From: Planctomycetota bacterium
Lineage (GTDB): Bacteria > Planctomycetota > PUPC01 > DSUN01
Length of the DNA: 64,000 nucleotides
Direction: 5' to 3'
Assembly (NCBI GenBank): GCA_035384565.1
Contig: DAOOIT010000023.1
Coordinates: 17,653-81,652 of the forward strand
Shown here: positions 50,487 through 59,504 of the stretch, piece by piece
Numbering within the stretch: the first letter of the stretch is position 1
Layout of the letters: each line of letters starts with the position of its first letter
The notes under the pieces: generated by a model
What the model was told of the DNA's origin: nothing
Database searches by the model: none
Seen by the model: only the letters and a program-made list of their open reading frames with translations
Position numbers and translations under genes: made by a program

Positions 50487-53411
50487 ATGGGTCGTTGGCT
50501 TGCCGGTGCCGTGCTCTGCCTGGCCGCCTCGTTAGCACTCGCCGCCGACGCCTGGCCGCCAAAGGGCACGCCGCTGCGCGTGCCAGTGACGCGCGACCTG
50601 TGGGTTTCGTCGTGCCCCGGCGAAACCCAGGGCAACAACGGCGGCGCCGACAAGCTGAAGACGAAGGCGTACCAGGAGTTCTTCCTGTTGGATATTGACC
50701 CCGCGCCGCTCAAGGGGCGGGTCATCACGGGCGCCGTGCTGCACCTGCACTGCGCGTCGAAGGACATCCAGAAGCGCCTGGCCGTCTCGTCCCTCGCCTC
50801 CGAGTGGGTCGAGGGCACGGGCACGGGCTATGCCAAGCAGCCGGGCAGCTCTTGCTTTGAGGAGGCGGAGTTGAGCAAGCGCCCCTGGGCCTACCCCGGC
50901 AGCGATCTCACGGCCGTGATGATGGGCGAGGGCAACACACTCTGGGCCACGTGGGACGCCACGCCGCCCGACGCCGAGGGCTGGCAGACGGTGGCTGTGG
51001 AGCCGCGCGTCGTCGCCGCCCGCGTCGCCGGCCTCTCCCATGGCTTCGTGGTCTTCGATGACACGGGGAGCGAGTGGACGCGGAACGGCGAACAGGTCAA
51101 GCGGTTCATCTTCCCCAACCGCTTCGTCCACAGCCGCGAATCGGGCGCGAAGACCGCCCCCTACTTCACCATCTACCTCGGCGACGAGGACAAGCGGCCG
51201 CCCGCCGCTCCCACCGACATCCGCCAGGACGAGGCCGTCCTCCCCGCCGGCGAGGCCATCGTCTCCTGGGTCTCACCCCCCGACGCACTAGGCTTCAACG
51301 TCAAATTGCTCCGGGGCAGCAACCCTGCAATGGCTGTGCCCCGCTACCTCATACCAATGGCGGCACCGGGCCAGCGGGTGGAAATGCACATAGGAGACCT
51401 GGGCTTCGAAGGTGGGGAGACTCTTAGCGTAGGCGTCGCCGCAGTGGATGCCGCTGGCAACACAAGCCAGCCAGCGCCCGCCGCCGTCAAGCTCTCCGCC
51501 ACGCCGCCCACCGTGCCAATCGGCGGCGAGCCGGCGGCGAAGTTCACCGAGGCTGTCCCGCTGCCCAAGCTGGGCGGGGCCGAGGTCGCGGTGATTGACC
51601 CGCTGGACAAGGTGAAGCCGGACTCAGGGGAGCTGATCCCATCGCACGATGCCGCCTATCTCGCGGCGAACCACCTGTGGTCAGCGAAGGACAAGCTGGT
51701 GCGCCTCTATGCCGCCAAGAACGAGTTCGTCGCCTTCCAGGTCGTGCTCAAGGGCGCCGCGGCGGGGGCGACGCCCGCCGTCAAGCTCCCCGAGCCCCTC
51801 AAGGCCACGCTCCTGGAGTTCCACAACGTAAAGTCCAAGAGCGGCCCGCTCCCCGACCCGCTCGTGCCAATCAGGGTCGCCCTCACGTCGGGTGGCATTG
51901 TGGGCGGGACGTCCCCGTCCCGCGATACGCGGCGTGGGGACACACCGCCCACAACCTATGGCCCGCGGTGCGCCGCGTTCCTTGCCGATCTCTATGTGCC
52001 GCACGAGACCCCCGAGGGGAAACACACAGGCACCCTCACGCTCATGAAGGACGGCGACTCGCTCGCCATCGCCATCGAGCTCAACGTGTGGGATTTCTGC
52101 CTGCCCGACTGCCTGTCGTTCATCCCCGAGATGAACAGCTACGGGCTGCCGTCGCCAGAGCTGGGCTACTACCGCGTGGGCCACGCCCACCGCACGTGCG
52201 TCAACGCTCTCCCCTACAGCCAAAGCGGCAGCGTGCGCGCCGCGCCGAAGTGGGACGGCGAGAAGCTGGACTGGACGGAGTGGGACAAGCGCTTCGGCCC
52301 GCTCCTCAATGGCTCGGCCTTCTCCGACCTGCCCCGCCGCGCCGTGCCGCTCGACTCCTTCTACCTGCCGCTCCACGAGAACTGGCCGGGCGACGTGTTC
52401 AAGGACTACAACGGCTCGTATTGGGCGGATAGGGCCTTCCCGCCCGCCTACCGCGAGACGTTTGTGAAGGTCTCGCGCCTCTTCGCCGAGCACTTCGCCG
52501 AGAAAGGCTGGAATGACACATTCCTTCAATTCTACCTGAACAACAAGAACAACTACAAGGACCGCGGCTGGTCGCGGGGGGCGTCGCCGTGGATACTCGA
52601 CGAGCCGGCGAGCTTCCAGGACTACTGGGCGCTCCGCTGGTTCGCCACCGCCTTCCACGAGGGCTCGGCCGCGGCACGTGGCAAGACGAAGCTCGGTTAC
52701 CGCATTGACATCTCGCGGCCCCAGTGGGAGCGCGACTGCCTGACGCCGCTGACCGACTTCTACGTGTGCAGCGGCGTCTTCCGCAAGTATCGCCGTATGA
52801 TCCTCGACCGCCAGCGGCGGAACGGCATGGTTATCTTTGAGTACGGCTCGTCCAACCCAATTGAGGCGTCAAACGTCCAGCCCGCCGGCTGGTGCGTGAG
52901 CGCCTGGTGCCTGGGCGCCGACGGCATCGTGCCCTGGCAGACCATTGGCAGCGAGGGTTCGTGGGCCAATGCCGACGAGTGCTCGCTCTTCTACCCTGGC
53001 GGCAAGGTGGGCAGCGCCGAGCCAATCCCCAGCGTCCGCCTCAAAGCCTATCGCCGTGGCCAGCAGGACGTCGAGTACCTGACGATGCTCGCGCAGCACC
53101 TCAAGGCCCCCCGCTGGGCAGTTGGCCAAGCCGTGCAGGAGAAGCTGCGCCTCGTCGGCGCCGCGCAGAAAGGCCCCGACGTGGGCGGCATCGAGGATGC
53201 GGGGCGGATCTCGTTTCGCGACCTGTCGCCGGTCGCCCTATGGGAACTCCGCACGCAGGTCGGCAGCATTCTGTCGAGGGCCAAGCCCGAATGGAAGCGT
53301 CGGCTCGTGGACCTGCGTCCGCCCGCCCGCGACGTGAGCAAGCTGCCCACCTTCCTCCCCGAGCCGCGTCCGCCCGTGGCCGAGAAGGGCTCCGACGGCG
53401 CTCAGCGGTAG
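50487..53411 (+). CDS. Exported DUF4091 glycoside hydrolase-like protein
   Basis: A 974-residue protein. Signal peptide (MGRWLAGAVLCLAASLALAA); N-terminal DNRLRE/TGF-type beta-sandwich (RVITGAVLHLHCASKDIQKR; LASEWVEGTGTGY); fibronectin-like domain (PPAAPTDIRQDEAVLPAGEA); then a TIM-barrel-like region ending in the DUF4091 signature area (VSAWCLGADGIVPWQTIGSE; IPSVRLKAYRRGQQDVEYLT). DUF4091 proteins are predicted glycosidases without a defined substrate. Start ATG has AGGAGG at 7-nt spacing. A palindromic element is embedded in frame at 51899-51953. The gene overlaps the convergent glcF by 10 nt. Confidence 0.8.
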   Translation: MGRWLAGAVLCLAASLALAADAWPPKGTPLRVPVTRDLWVSSCPGETQGNNGGADKLKTKAYQEFFLLDIDPAPLKGRVITGAVLHLHCASKDIQKRLAVSSLASEWVEGTGTGYAKQPGSSCFEEAELSKRPWAYPGSDLTAVMMGEGNTLWATWDATPPDAEGWQTVAVEPRVVAARVAGLSHGFVVFDDTGSEWTRNGEQVKRFIFPNRFVHSRESGAKTAPYFTIYLGDEDKRPPAAPTDIRQDEAVLPAGEAIVSWVSPPDALGFNVKLLRGSNPAMAVPRYLIPMAAPGQRVEMHIGDLGFEGGETLSVGVAAVDAAGNTSQPAPAAVKLSATPPTVPIGGEPAAKFTEAVPLPKLGGAEVAVIDPLDKVKPDSGELIPSHDAAYLAANHLWSAKDKLVRLYAAKNEFVAFQVVLKGAAAGATPAVKLPEPLKATLLEFHNVKSKSGPLPDPLVPIRVALTSGGIVGGTSPSRDTRRGDTPPTTYGPRCAAFLADLYVPHETPEGKHTGTLTLMKDGDSLAIAIELNVWDFCLPDCLSFIPEMNSYGLPSPELGYYRVGHAHRTCVNALPYSQSGSVRAAPKWDGEKLDWTEWDKRFGPLLNGSAFSDLPRRAVPLDSFYLPLHENWPGDVFKDYNGSYWADRAFPPAYRETFVKVSRLFAEHFAEKGWNDTFLQFYLNNKNNYKDRGWSRGASPWILDEPASFQDYWALRWFATAFHEGSAAARGKTKLGYRIDISRPQWERDCLTPLTDFYVCSGVFRKYRRMILDRQRRNGMVIFEYGSSNPIEASNVQPAGWCVSAWCLGADGIVPWQTIGSEGSWANADECSLFYPGGKVGSAEPIPSVRLKAYRRGQQDVEYLTMLAQHLKAPRWAVGQAVQEKLRLVGAAQKGPDVGGIEDAGRISFRDLSPVALWELRTQVGSILSRAKPEWKRRLVDLRPPARDVSKLPTFLPEPRPPVAEKGSDGAQR
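51899..51953. repeat. Palindromic element embedded in the DUF4091 coding sequence
   Basis: TGTGGGCGG at one end and CCGCCCACA at the other, with inner GTCCCC/GGGGAC. It encodes an Arg/Thr/Pro-rich stretch (GGTSPSRDTRRGDTPPTTYG) that breaks an otherwise ordered segment. This looks like an intergenic hairpin that inserted without shifting the frame. Confidence 0.6.
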
Positions 53412-54655
53412 ACGAGGAGTTCGGAGAGGTGGCAGACGCGAACCGGGAGCTTGCGGAGGCGGACGCCGTAGGAAAGCTGGATGATGCAGGCGGGGCACGA
53501 GGTGACGAGGACGTTGGCACCCGTCTTCACAACGTTGTCCATTTTGCGGTCGAGAACCTGGCGGGCGAGGTCGTAGTGCCCGAGGGCGTAGGAGCCGGCT
53601 CCGCCGCAACACCAGTCGGCCTCGGGCAGCTCGCGGTACTCGACGCCCGGCAGGGACTTCAGGATGTCGCGGGGCTCCTTGACGAGTTTCTGGCCGCGAG
53701 AGGCGTGGCAGGGGTCGTGCCAGGTGACTACGAGATGCGATGCGTGATGCGTGATGCGTGATGAAGAGCAAGAAGCGGCAAGGAACTGGACCACGTCGCG
53801 GGTGCGGGAGGCGAGCTTCTCGGCCTCCCTGCGGAGCGGGTCGGCCTCGGGGAAGAGCGTGGGGTATTTCTTGAGGAACGAGGCGCACGACGAGCAATCG
53901 GTGACGACGAGGTCGTAGGGGGCGGCGCCGAGACACTGGAGGTTCTTGCGTGCGAGGCTCAGCGCGGCTTCGCGGTCGCCGTAGGTCTCGGCAGGCAGGC
54001 CGCAACAGCAGTTGGGCAGGACGGTGACCGTCTTTCCCCGCGCCTTGAGCAGTTCGAGCGACGCCTCGGCCGCGTCGGGCGTCATGATGTCCATGCCGCA
54101 GCCGACGAAGTAGGCGATGTGGAGGGCATCCCCATGGCCGTCGTAGCGGCCGGCCTTCACCCTGTCGCGGAATGCCCTGGCGGGAAACCGCTCGACGATC
54201 TCCTCGGCTCGCGGAAAGTCGCGGCCAAAGATGCGAAGGAGCCCGAGCGCCTTGGCGACGCTGGAGAGCTTCGCCTTCTTGCCCAGGGCTGCGGCGCGCG
54301 CGGCGAGGCGCAAGCGGCCTGGATAGGGCAGCAGGCGGTGGAAGAGCAGCTTGTGGAGGCGGCTCCGCCCGACCTTCTGGAGGAACTGGCCGCGGGCCGC
54401 GGTGATGAGGTCGGCGGTCGGCACCGCGGGGAAGCAGTGGGCCGTACACGCCCCGCACAGCAGGCAGGCGAAGAGCGGTTCCTTGAGGTCCGACGACCAC
54501 TCGACGCGCCCCTCGACGATGGCGCGCAGGAGTGCCAGCCGCCCGCGAGCCACGCCCGCCTCGTGCCCGGTCGAGCGGAAGATCGGGCAGGCCGTCTGAC
54601 AGAAGCCGCAGCGGTTGCAGCGCACGATCTGGTCGTACTGGTCGGTGATATCCAT
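53402..54655 (-). CDS. glcF: Glycolate oxidase iron-sulfur subunit-like protein
   Basis: A 417-residue Fe-S protein. Two ferredoxin motifs near the N-terminus (CNRCGFCQTACP, CLLCGACTAHC) are followed by two cysteine-rich CCG domains (PNCCCGLPAETYG with FVGCGMD; WHDPCHASRGQ with WCCGGAGSY). This is the GlcF/heterodisulfide-reductase-D layout: electrons from the FAD subunit pass through it to the quinone pool. With the fused GlcD-GlcE 1 kb upstream it completes a glycolate (or D-lactate) dehydrogenase. A 7-bp tandem repeat interrupts the second CCG domain. Ends in a 10-bp overlap with the convergent DUF4091 gene. Confidence 0.85.
   Translation of the reverse strand: MDITDQYDQIVRCNRCGFCQTACPIFRSTGHEAGVARGRLALLRAIVEGRVEWSSDLKEPLFACLLCGACTAHCFPAVPTADLITAARGQFLQKVGRSRLHKLLFHRLLPYPGRLRLAARAAALGKKAKLSSVAKALGLLRIFGRDFPRAEEIVERFPARAFRDRVKAGRYDGHGDALHIAYFVGCGMDIMTPDAAEASLELLKARGKTVTVLPNCCCGLPAETYGDREAALSLARKNLQCLGAAPYDLVVTDCSSCASFLKKYPTLFPEADPLRREAEKLASRTRDVVQFLAASCSSSRITHHASHLVVTWHDPCHASRGQKLVKEPRDILKSLPGVEYRELPEADWCCGGAGSYALGHYDLARQVLDRKMDNVVKTGANVLVTSCPACIIQLSYGVRLRKLPVRVCHLSELLVYR
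53734..53763. repeat. 7-bp tandem repeat (GATGCGT) inside glcF
   Basis: GATGC, then GATGCGT three times, then GATG. On the coding strand it encodes SSRITHHASH between strands of the CCG domain. A change of one unit would shift the reading frame. Confidence 0.8.
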
Positions 54656-54676
54656 CAGCGCAGCAGACCCCTGAAG

Positions 54677-54754
54677 GGATGAATGGATGGGTGGATGAGT
54701 GGATGAATGAAAGACAGCGGGGAGTCATCCATCCATCCAATCACCCATTCATCC
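54677..54754. repeat. Inverted arrays of GGAT-type short repeats
   Basis: The left arm is GGATGAAT, GGATGGGT, GGATGAGT, GGATGAAT in series. After a 14-nt spacer the right arm (TCATCCATCCATCCAATCAC and on) is complementary, so about 30 bp could pair. It lies between glcF and the isomerase gene. Confidence 0.75.
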
Positions 54755-54760
54755 TCCGAC

Positions 54761-55633
54761 TCAGTTGATCGAGGCCACGAGGCCCTCAACGAACTTGCGA
54801 GCCGCCCTGGCTTCTCCAAGCAGGGTCGGCAGGTCGCCAGGGGCGAGGGTCTCGATGACGAGCGGGCCGCTCGTGAAGCCGCCCTTCTTGAGCGCGCCCA
54901 GCACCGCCCGGAAGTCCACCTGCCCCGTGCCCGGCGTGACGGCGACATTCTTGGGGTGCTTGTAGTCCTTGATGCACACACCGCTCACCAGGCCGTCCAC
55001 CGTCGCGGCGTCCTTCGCAGGGTCGAGTTCACCGTCGGAGTAGTAGTAGATGTTGCCGGGATCGTACCAGAGGCGGAAGCTCTTGTGCCCGACGGCCTCG
55101 ATGCACTGGCGGCACTGGGGGCCGGTGGCGTTGAGGCCGCCGTGCGGCTTCAGCACGATTTCGAGGCCCTTCTCGGCGGCGTACGGGCAGACTTCGGCGA
55201 TGGTCTTGTAGTAGGCGTCGTTGGCCTTCGCGTCGCCCGTGCCGCCGACCATGAGGGCCTTGGCGGTTGCGGCGACGCAACAGTCAATGAGCTTCTTGAG
55301 CGCGGCGACGCCCGGCTCGCCCAGCGGGAACCCGCCGCCGTAGACGCACGGGACGCTGAGCCCACGCTTCCTGACCTCCTCGCCAACCTGTTGCGCCTCC
55401 TCGAGGGTCGTGGCCGTGGAGATCACCAGGTTGTTCTTGCCCTTGGCAGTCATCAGGCCCGCGTGCTTGAAGCCCGCCTCTGCGATGGCGTCGAGGGCCA
55501 CGTGGTACTCGTGCTTGTCCCACGGGCGCGTCCAGCAGCCGATCTGCCAACCGCCCGGCCTCTCCCCCGCCGCGCGGGCGCGCGCCGCAGCCAGTCCGAG
55601 GCCGGCAGCAGCCATCATTTCGCGTCGTGTCAT
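54761..55633 (-). CDS. Tat-exported sugar-phosphate isomerase/epimerase-like protein
   Basis: A 290-residue TIM-barrel protein of the xylose-isomerase-like family with a twin-arginine signal (MTRREMMAAAGLGLAAARAR). Barrel and metal-site elements: HVALDAIAEAGFKHAGL, VPCVYGGGFP, IVLKPHGGLNATG (His), LWYDPGNIYYYSDG (Asp), VCIKDYKHP and PLVIETLAPGD (Glu). The substrate is unknown. It lies between glcD-glcE and glcF on the same strand, 4 bp after the former, so it is co-transcribed with the glycolate genes. Its role in that pathway is not obvious. Confidence 0.82.
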   Translation of the reverse strand: MTRREMMAAAGLGLAAARARAAGERPGGWQIGCWTRPWDKHEYHVALDAIAEAGFKHAGLMTAKGKNNLVISTATTLEEAQQVGEEVRKRGLSVPCVYGGGFPLGEPGVAALKKLIDCCVAATAKALMVGGTGDAKANDAYYKTIAEVCPYAAEKGLEIVLKPHGGLNATGPQCRQCIEAVGHKSFRLWYDPGNIYYYSDGELDPAKDAATVDGLVSGVCIKDYKHPKNVAVTPGTGQVDFRAVLGALKKGGFTSGPLVIETLAPGDLPTLLGEARAARKFVEGLVASIN

Positions 55634-55637
55634 CGGT

Positions 55638-58211
55638 TCATCTCCTTCCAGGCAGGCGGCCGGGGGCGAAGACGCCGTGGGGGTCGAGAGCGGCCTTGAG
55701 CCGGTGCATCACCTTCCAGTCGCTTCGCTCCGGGGCGAAGACATCGTGGGTCTTCTTGAACTCCTCAGGAGCCTTCTCCATGACCACATGCCCTGCCCAG
55801 TTCCCCGCGGCGGCCGCAAGGGCCGCCCACTGCTCCTCTGAGAACGCCGCAAACCCCAGCGTGGCCCGCCCGCAGCCGAAGTCCAGCAGGGCATCGGCTG
55901 AGCGCGGAAGAGCCTCGACCGCCGCCGCCATGAGTCCGACGGGAACATCAACACGGACGACGAACGAGGCGGCGAACGCGGAGCGCAGAACCTCGGCGTG
56001 GGTCCCCTGATAGAGGGGGTAGCTTGCCGCCTCATCGTCCCGCAGTCGGGCGGCTCTGAGGATGCCGGCAGCGGCATCGAGCTGCGCCCCAACTGTCACC
56101 CCGAAGCCCTCAAACCCAACACTCAACCGCCAGGAATCCGATCCACGTGCTGTTGGAGCGGCCGTGACGAAGGCGGGGTTCAGCCTCGAGCGCAGAAGCT
56201 CGCCAGCGGCAGCCGCGCATTGGCACAGCGTCCCTGAAGCCGAGAGGGCGCGGCACATTTCAGGGACGGTGCAGACCCGGAACGTCACTTCCGTGAGGAG
56301 GCCCAGCGTGCCGGCCGACCCGGCGAGGAGGCGGGTGATGTCGTAGCCCGCGACATTCTTGATGACGCGGCCCCCCGCCTTGATGTGCTTCGCCATGCCT
56401 GAGACGAAGCGAAGGCCGAGCAGCGCGTCCCGGGGCGCTCCATAGGCCAACCGCTCGGGGCCGCACGCGCCGAGCGCCACCATGCCGCCCACCGTGCACG
56501 CGTCGGCCAGCGGAGGGCGGAACGGCAGCCACTGCCTGTGCGGCGCCAGGAACGCCTGGGCTGCCACGAGAGTCATCCCTGCGCCCAGAGTCACGGTCTG
56601 GTTGTCGGCGTCGTGTTCGATGACGGAGCAGAGCTGCTCGGTGCGGAGTGGGACTGTGGCTCGGTCAGACCAGTTGCCGAAGTCGGCGCGGCGTCCGCCC
56701 CCCACGGGCACGAGGGCCTGGCGCGCGGCTATGGCGGCCGCAACCATCTCGCAGGCCTCCGCCGGACTGGAGGGGACGAGGGAACCCGCGACGCCCGATT
56801 GCGACTGGCGAGCCGCGGGCTGGGCAGATGCGGCGATGGTGGGAATCGCCTTGCCCGGGTTCATCAATTGGGCGGGGTCGAAGGCCTGCTTGACGGCCTG
56901 CTGGAACGCCAGGTCCTCGTCGGAGAAGATGAGCCGCATCCCATCGAGTTTCTCGACGCCCACGCCGTGCTCGCCAGTGATCGTGCCGCCGAGCGCCACG
57001 CAGGCCTTCATCACCTCGCGGCCCGCCTCGTGCACGCGATGCGTCTGGCCAGCGTCGCGGTTGTCGAAGAACAGCAGAGGGTGCAGATTGCCATCGCCCG
57101 CGTGCAGCACGTTGCCGCTGGGAAATCCGAACCGCGCCGCGATCTCCGCCACGCGCTCGAGGGCCTCGGGCAGGCGGTTGCGGGGCACCGTGCAGTCGGC
57201 CACCCAGAAGCTGGGCGCGATGCGCGCCAGCGCGCCAAAGGCGCCCCGCCGCCCGGCCCAGAGCTGGTCCCGCTCCGCTGCGTCGCGGGCTCGGCGAATG
57301 CTGCGGCAGCCGTTGGCCGCGCACAGCTCCTCGATGCGCTGGGCCTGCGAGTCGAGGCCGGCCGCCGGCCCCTCGACCTCGATGATGAGCACCGCGGCCG
57401 CATCGAGCGGGTAGCCGGCAGGATAGCTCGCCTCGACCGCACGGATCACGGGATTGTCCATCATCTCCAGCGTGGCCGGCACGATGCCGTGGGCGATGAT
57501 GGCCGACACCGACCGCGCCGCGGCCTGCGTGCTCTCGTAGATGGCGAGCAGGGTGATGACTTTCTCGGGCAGAGGGAGGATGCGCAGCGTCATCTCGGTG
57601 ACGACGCCAAGCGTGCCCTCGCTGCCGACGAGCAGGCCCCGCAAGTCGTAACCGGGCGGGTCGAGCGCCCCGGCGCCCAGGCGCGTCACCTCGCCGCTGG
57701 GCAGTACCACCTCCATGCCCAGCACGTGGTTGGTCATGACGCCGTACTTCACGCAGTGGGGCCCGCCTGAGTTCTCGGCCACGTTGCCCCCCAGCGTGGC
57801 CGCCTTCTGGCTGGCGGGGTCGGGGGCGAAATAGAAGCCCAGAGGGGCCAACGCGGCCTGAAGCTCCAGGTTCGTCACCCCCGGTTGCGCGAGGGCCAGG
57901 CGACGCTCGGGCTCGAGGGATAGGATGCGGTTCATCCGCGTCAGGCACACGATCACGCCGCCGCGCGGCGCAATGCTGCCGCCCGACAGGTTGGTGCCGA
58001 AACCGCGCGGGACCACAGGCACGCAGGCGGCGTTCGCTGCGCGCACCACCGCGGCGACCTCCTCCGTCGAGGCGGGGAAGACCACCGCATCCGGGATGCC
58101 GATCGCCAGCGAGGCGTCGTACGAGTAGACCTCGGCATCGACGGGGCCGGCCGCGACATTGGCCTTCCCCACGATGCGGCGAAGCTGGTTGAGCAGCCCG
58201 GCGGGGATCAT
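55638..58211 (-). CDS. Fused glycolate oxidase FAD subunits GlcD-GlcE
   Basis: An 857-residue fusion. Residues 1 to about 460 match GlcD: FAD-binding VPRGFGTNLSGGSIAPRGGV, NVAENSGGPHCVKYGVMTNH, and metal-site NVLHAGDGNLHPLL with GEHGVGVEKL. From about 490 a second FAD-binding PCMH domain matches GlcE: VPVGGGRRADFGNW, FRPPLADACTVGGMVALGAC and GGRVIKNVAGYDITRLLAGS. In E. coli these are separate subunits that work with GlcF to oxidise glycolate to glyoxylate. ATG 58211 overlaps the upstream aminotransferase TGA (ATGA). The fusion is clean, with no stop or frameshift between the halves. Confidence 0.88.
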   Translation of the reverse strand: MIPAGLLNQLRRIVGKANVAAGPVDAEVYSYDASLAIGIPDAVVFPASTEEVAAVVRAANAACVPVVPRGFGTNLSGGSIAPRGGVIVCLTRMNRILSLEPERRLALAQPGVTNLELQAALAPLGFYFAPDPASQKAATLGGNVAENSGGPHCVKYGVMTNHVLGMEVVLPSGEVTRLGAGALDPPGYDLRGLLVGSEGTLGVVTEMTLRILPLPEKVITLLAIYESTQAAARSVSAIIAHGIVPATLEMMDNPVIRAVEASYPAGYPLDAAAVLIIEVEGPAAGLDSQAQRIEELCAANGCRSIRRARDAAERDQLWAGRRGAFGALARIAPSFWVADCTVPRNRLPEALERVAEIAARFGFPSGNVLHAGDGNLHPLLFFDNRDAGQTHRVHEAGREVMKACVALGGTITGEHGVGVEKLDGMRLIFSDEDLAFQQAVKQAFDPAQLMNPGKAIPTIAASAQPAARQSQSGVAGSLVPSSPAEACEMVAAAIAARQALVPVGGGRRADFGNWSDRATVPLRTEQLCSVIEHDADNQTVTLGAGMTLVAAQAFLAPHRQWLPFRPPLADACTVGGMVALGACGPERLAYGAPRDALLGLRFVSGMAKHIKAGGRVIKNVAGYDITRLLAGSAGTLGLLTEVTFRVCTVPEMCRALSASGTLCQCAAAAGELLRSRLNPAFVTAAPTARGSDSWRLSVGFEGFGVTVGAQLDAAAGILRAARLRDDEAASYPLYQGTHAEVLRSAFAASFVVRVDVPVGLMAAAVEALPRSADALLDFGCGRATLGFAAFSEEQWAALAAAAGNWAGHVVMEKAPEEFKKTHDVFAPERSDWKVMHRLKAALDPHGVFAPGRLPGRR

Positions 58212-59389
58212 CGTTCGGCGTAGACCGCCGCGGCGGCCTCCAGCCCTCCGGGGTTGACCTTGACGCCCTCGGCCCGCAGGATCGACTCGAGCGCGGACAG
58301 GAAGAGCGTGACGTTGCGGCGGGTCGAGGCGTGCCCCATCAGGCCCACCCGCCACACCTTGCCGGCGAGCGGCCCCAGGCCCGCGCCAATCTCGATGCCA
58401 AAGTCGGTGAGCAGTGCTGCGCGCACGCGCGTGTCGTCGGCCCCGTCGGGGATTCGCACGGCGTTGAGCATGGGCAGCCGCTCCGCTTCGGGCACCAACA
58501 TGGCGAGCCCCATGGCCTCGATGCCGGCCACCAGGGCCCGATGGTGGAGGCGATGGCGCGCCCATCGGGCCTCGAGGCCCTCCTCGGCGATGATGCGCAG
58601 CGCCTCATACAGGGCGTAGATCATGTTGATCGGCGCCGTGTGATGGTACTTGCGCGCGCCGCCCCAGTACTGCCGCACCATCGTCATGTCCAGATACCAG
58701 CTCGCCACGGGCGACTTGCGGCCGTCCAGCACCTTCAGTGCCTCGGGGCTGAACGAGACCGGCGCCAGTCCCGGGGGGCACGACAGGCATTTCTGCGTGC
58801 CGCTGTAAACCGCGTCAATCCCCACGGCGTCCACGCCCACGGGCATGCCGCCCAGCGAAGTCACTGTATCCACGAGGAAGAGCGCCCCCGCCGCGGAGGC
58901 GATGCACGCGATGTCGTCGAGCGGCGTACAGGCGCCCGTGGAGGTTTCGGCGTGGACGACGGCCACGAGCTTCGGCCTGCGCCCCTCGAGGGCCTTCTCG
59001 ACGGCCTCCGGCGCCACCGCCCTGCCCCATTCGGCCTCCACTTTGACCAGCTTGCCGCCGAGCCGGCGCACTATGTCGGCCATGCGGGTGCCGAACACGC
59101 CGTTGACGCACACCACCACCTCGTCCCCCGGCTCCACCAGGTTGACGAAGCACGTCTCCATCCCCGCACTGCCCGTGCCCGAGACGGGAATGGTGAACTC
59201 GTTCTGCGTCTGGAAGACGTACCGCAGAAGCTCCTGGGTCTCGTCCATGATGGCGAGGAACTTCGGGTCGAGGTGCCCGATGGTCGGAGCCGCCATCGCC
59301 TCGAGCACGCGCGGCGACACGTCGCTCGGTCCCGGCCCCATCAGCACGCGCTGCGGAACTGTCACGCCTCGGTACCTTCCTGCTTCCAT
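58208..59389 (-). CDS. Alanine-glyoxylate/serine-type aminotransferase (class V)
   Basis: A 393-residue PLP enzyme of the AGXT/serine-pyruvate aminotransferase family. Motifs: PQRVLMGPGPSDVSPRVLEA, GTGSAGMETCFVNLVEPGD, VAVVHAETSTGACTPLDDIA, LFLVDTVTSLGGMPV and the PLP-lysine SGTQKCLSCPPGLAPVSFS. It would convert glyoxylate to glycine using alanine or serine. Four-nucleotide overlap with the glcD-glcE fusion and own promoter at 59455-59483 make it the head of a glyoxylate operon. ATG 59389 has GGAGG just upstream. Confidence 0.88.
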   Translation of the reverse strand: MEAGRYRGVTVPQRVLMGPGPSDVSPRVLEAMAAPTIGHLDPKFLAIMDETQELLRYVFQTQNEFTIPVSGTGSAGMETCFVNLVEPGDEVVVCVNGVFGTRMADIVRRLGGKLVKVEAEWGRAVAPEAVEKALEGRRPKLVAVVHAETSTGACTPLDDIACIASAAGALFLVDTVTSLGGMPVGVDAVGIDAVYSGTQKCLSCPPGLAPVSFSPEALKVLDGRKSPVASWYLDMTMVRQYWGGARKYHHTAPINMIYALYEALRIIAEEGLEARWARHRLHHRALVAGIEAMGLAMLVPEAERLPMLNAVRIPDGADDTRVRAALLTDFGIEIGAGLGPLAGKVWRVGLMGHASTRRNVTLFLSALESILRAEGVKVNPGGLEAAAAVYAER

Positions 59390-59454
59390 TCCGCCTCCAA
59401 TGCCTCGGTGTGGACGCAAACGCGGCCCCCGGCGCCGGGCGCCGTGCGCGGCGC

Positions 59455-59483
59455 ATTATACCCGCCCTGGGCCTCTGCAACAA
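59455..59483 (-). promoter_or_regulatory. Promoter for the glycolate/glyoxylate operon
   Basis: Minus strand TTGTTG (59483-59478), 17-bp spacer, perfect TATAAT (59460-59455), about 65 bp before the aminotransferase ATG. Confidence 0.65.
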
Positions 59484-59504
59484 CACGCGAGGGCATCGAG
59501 GCCG

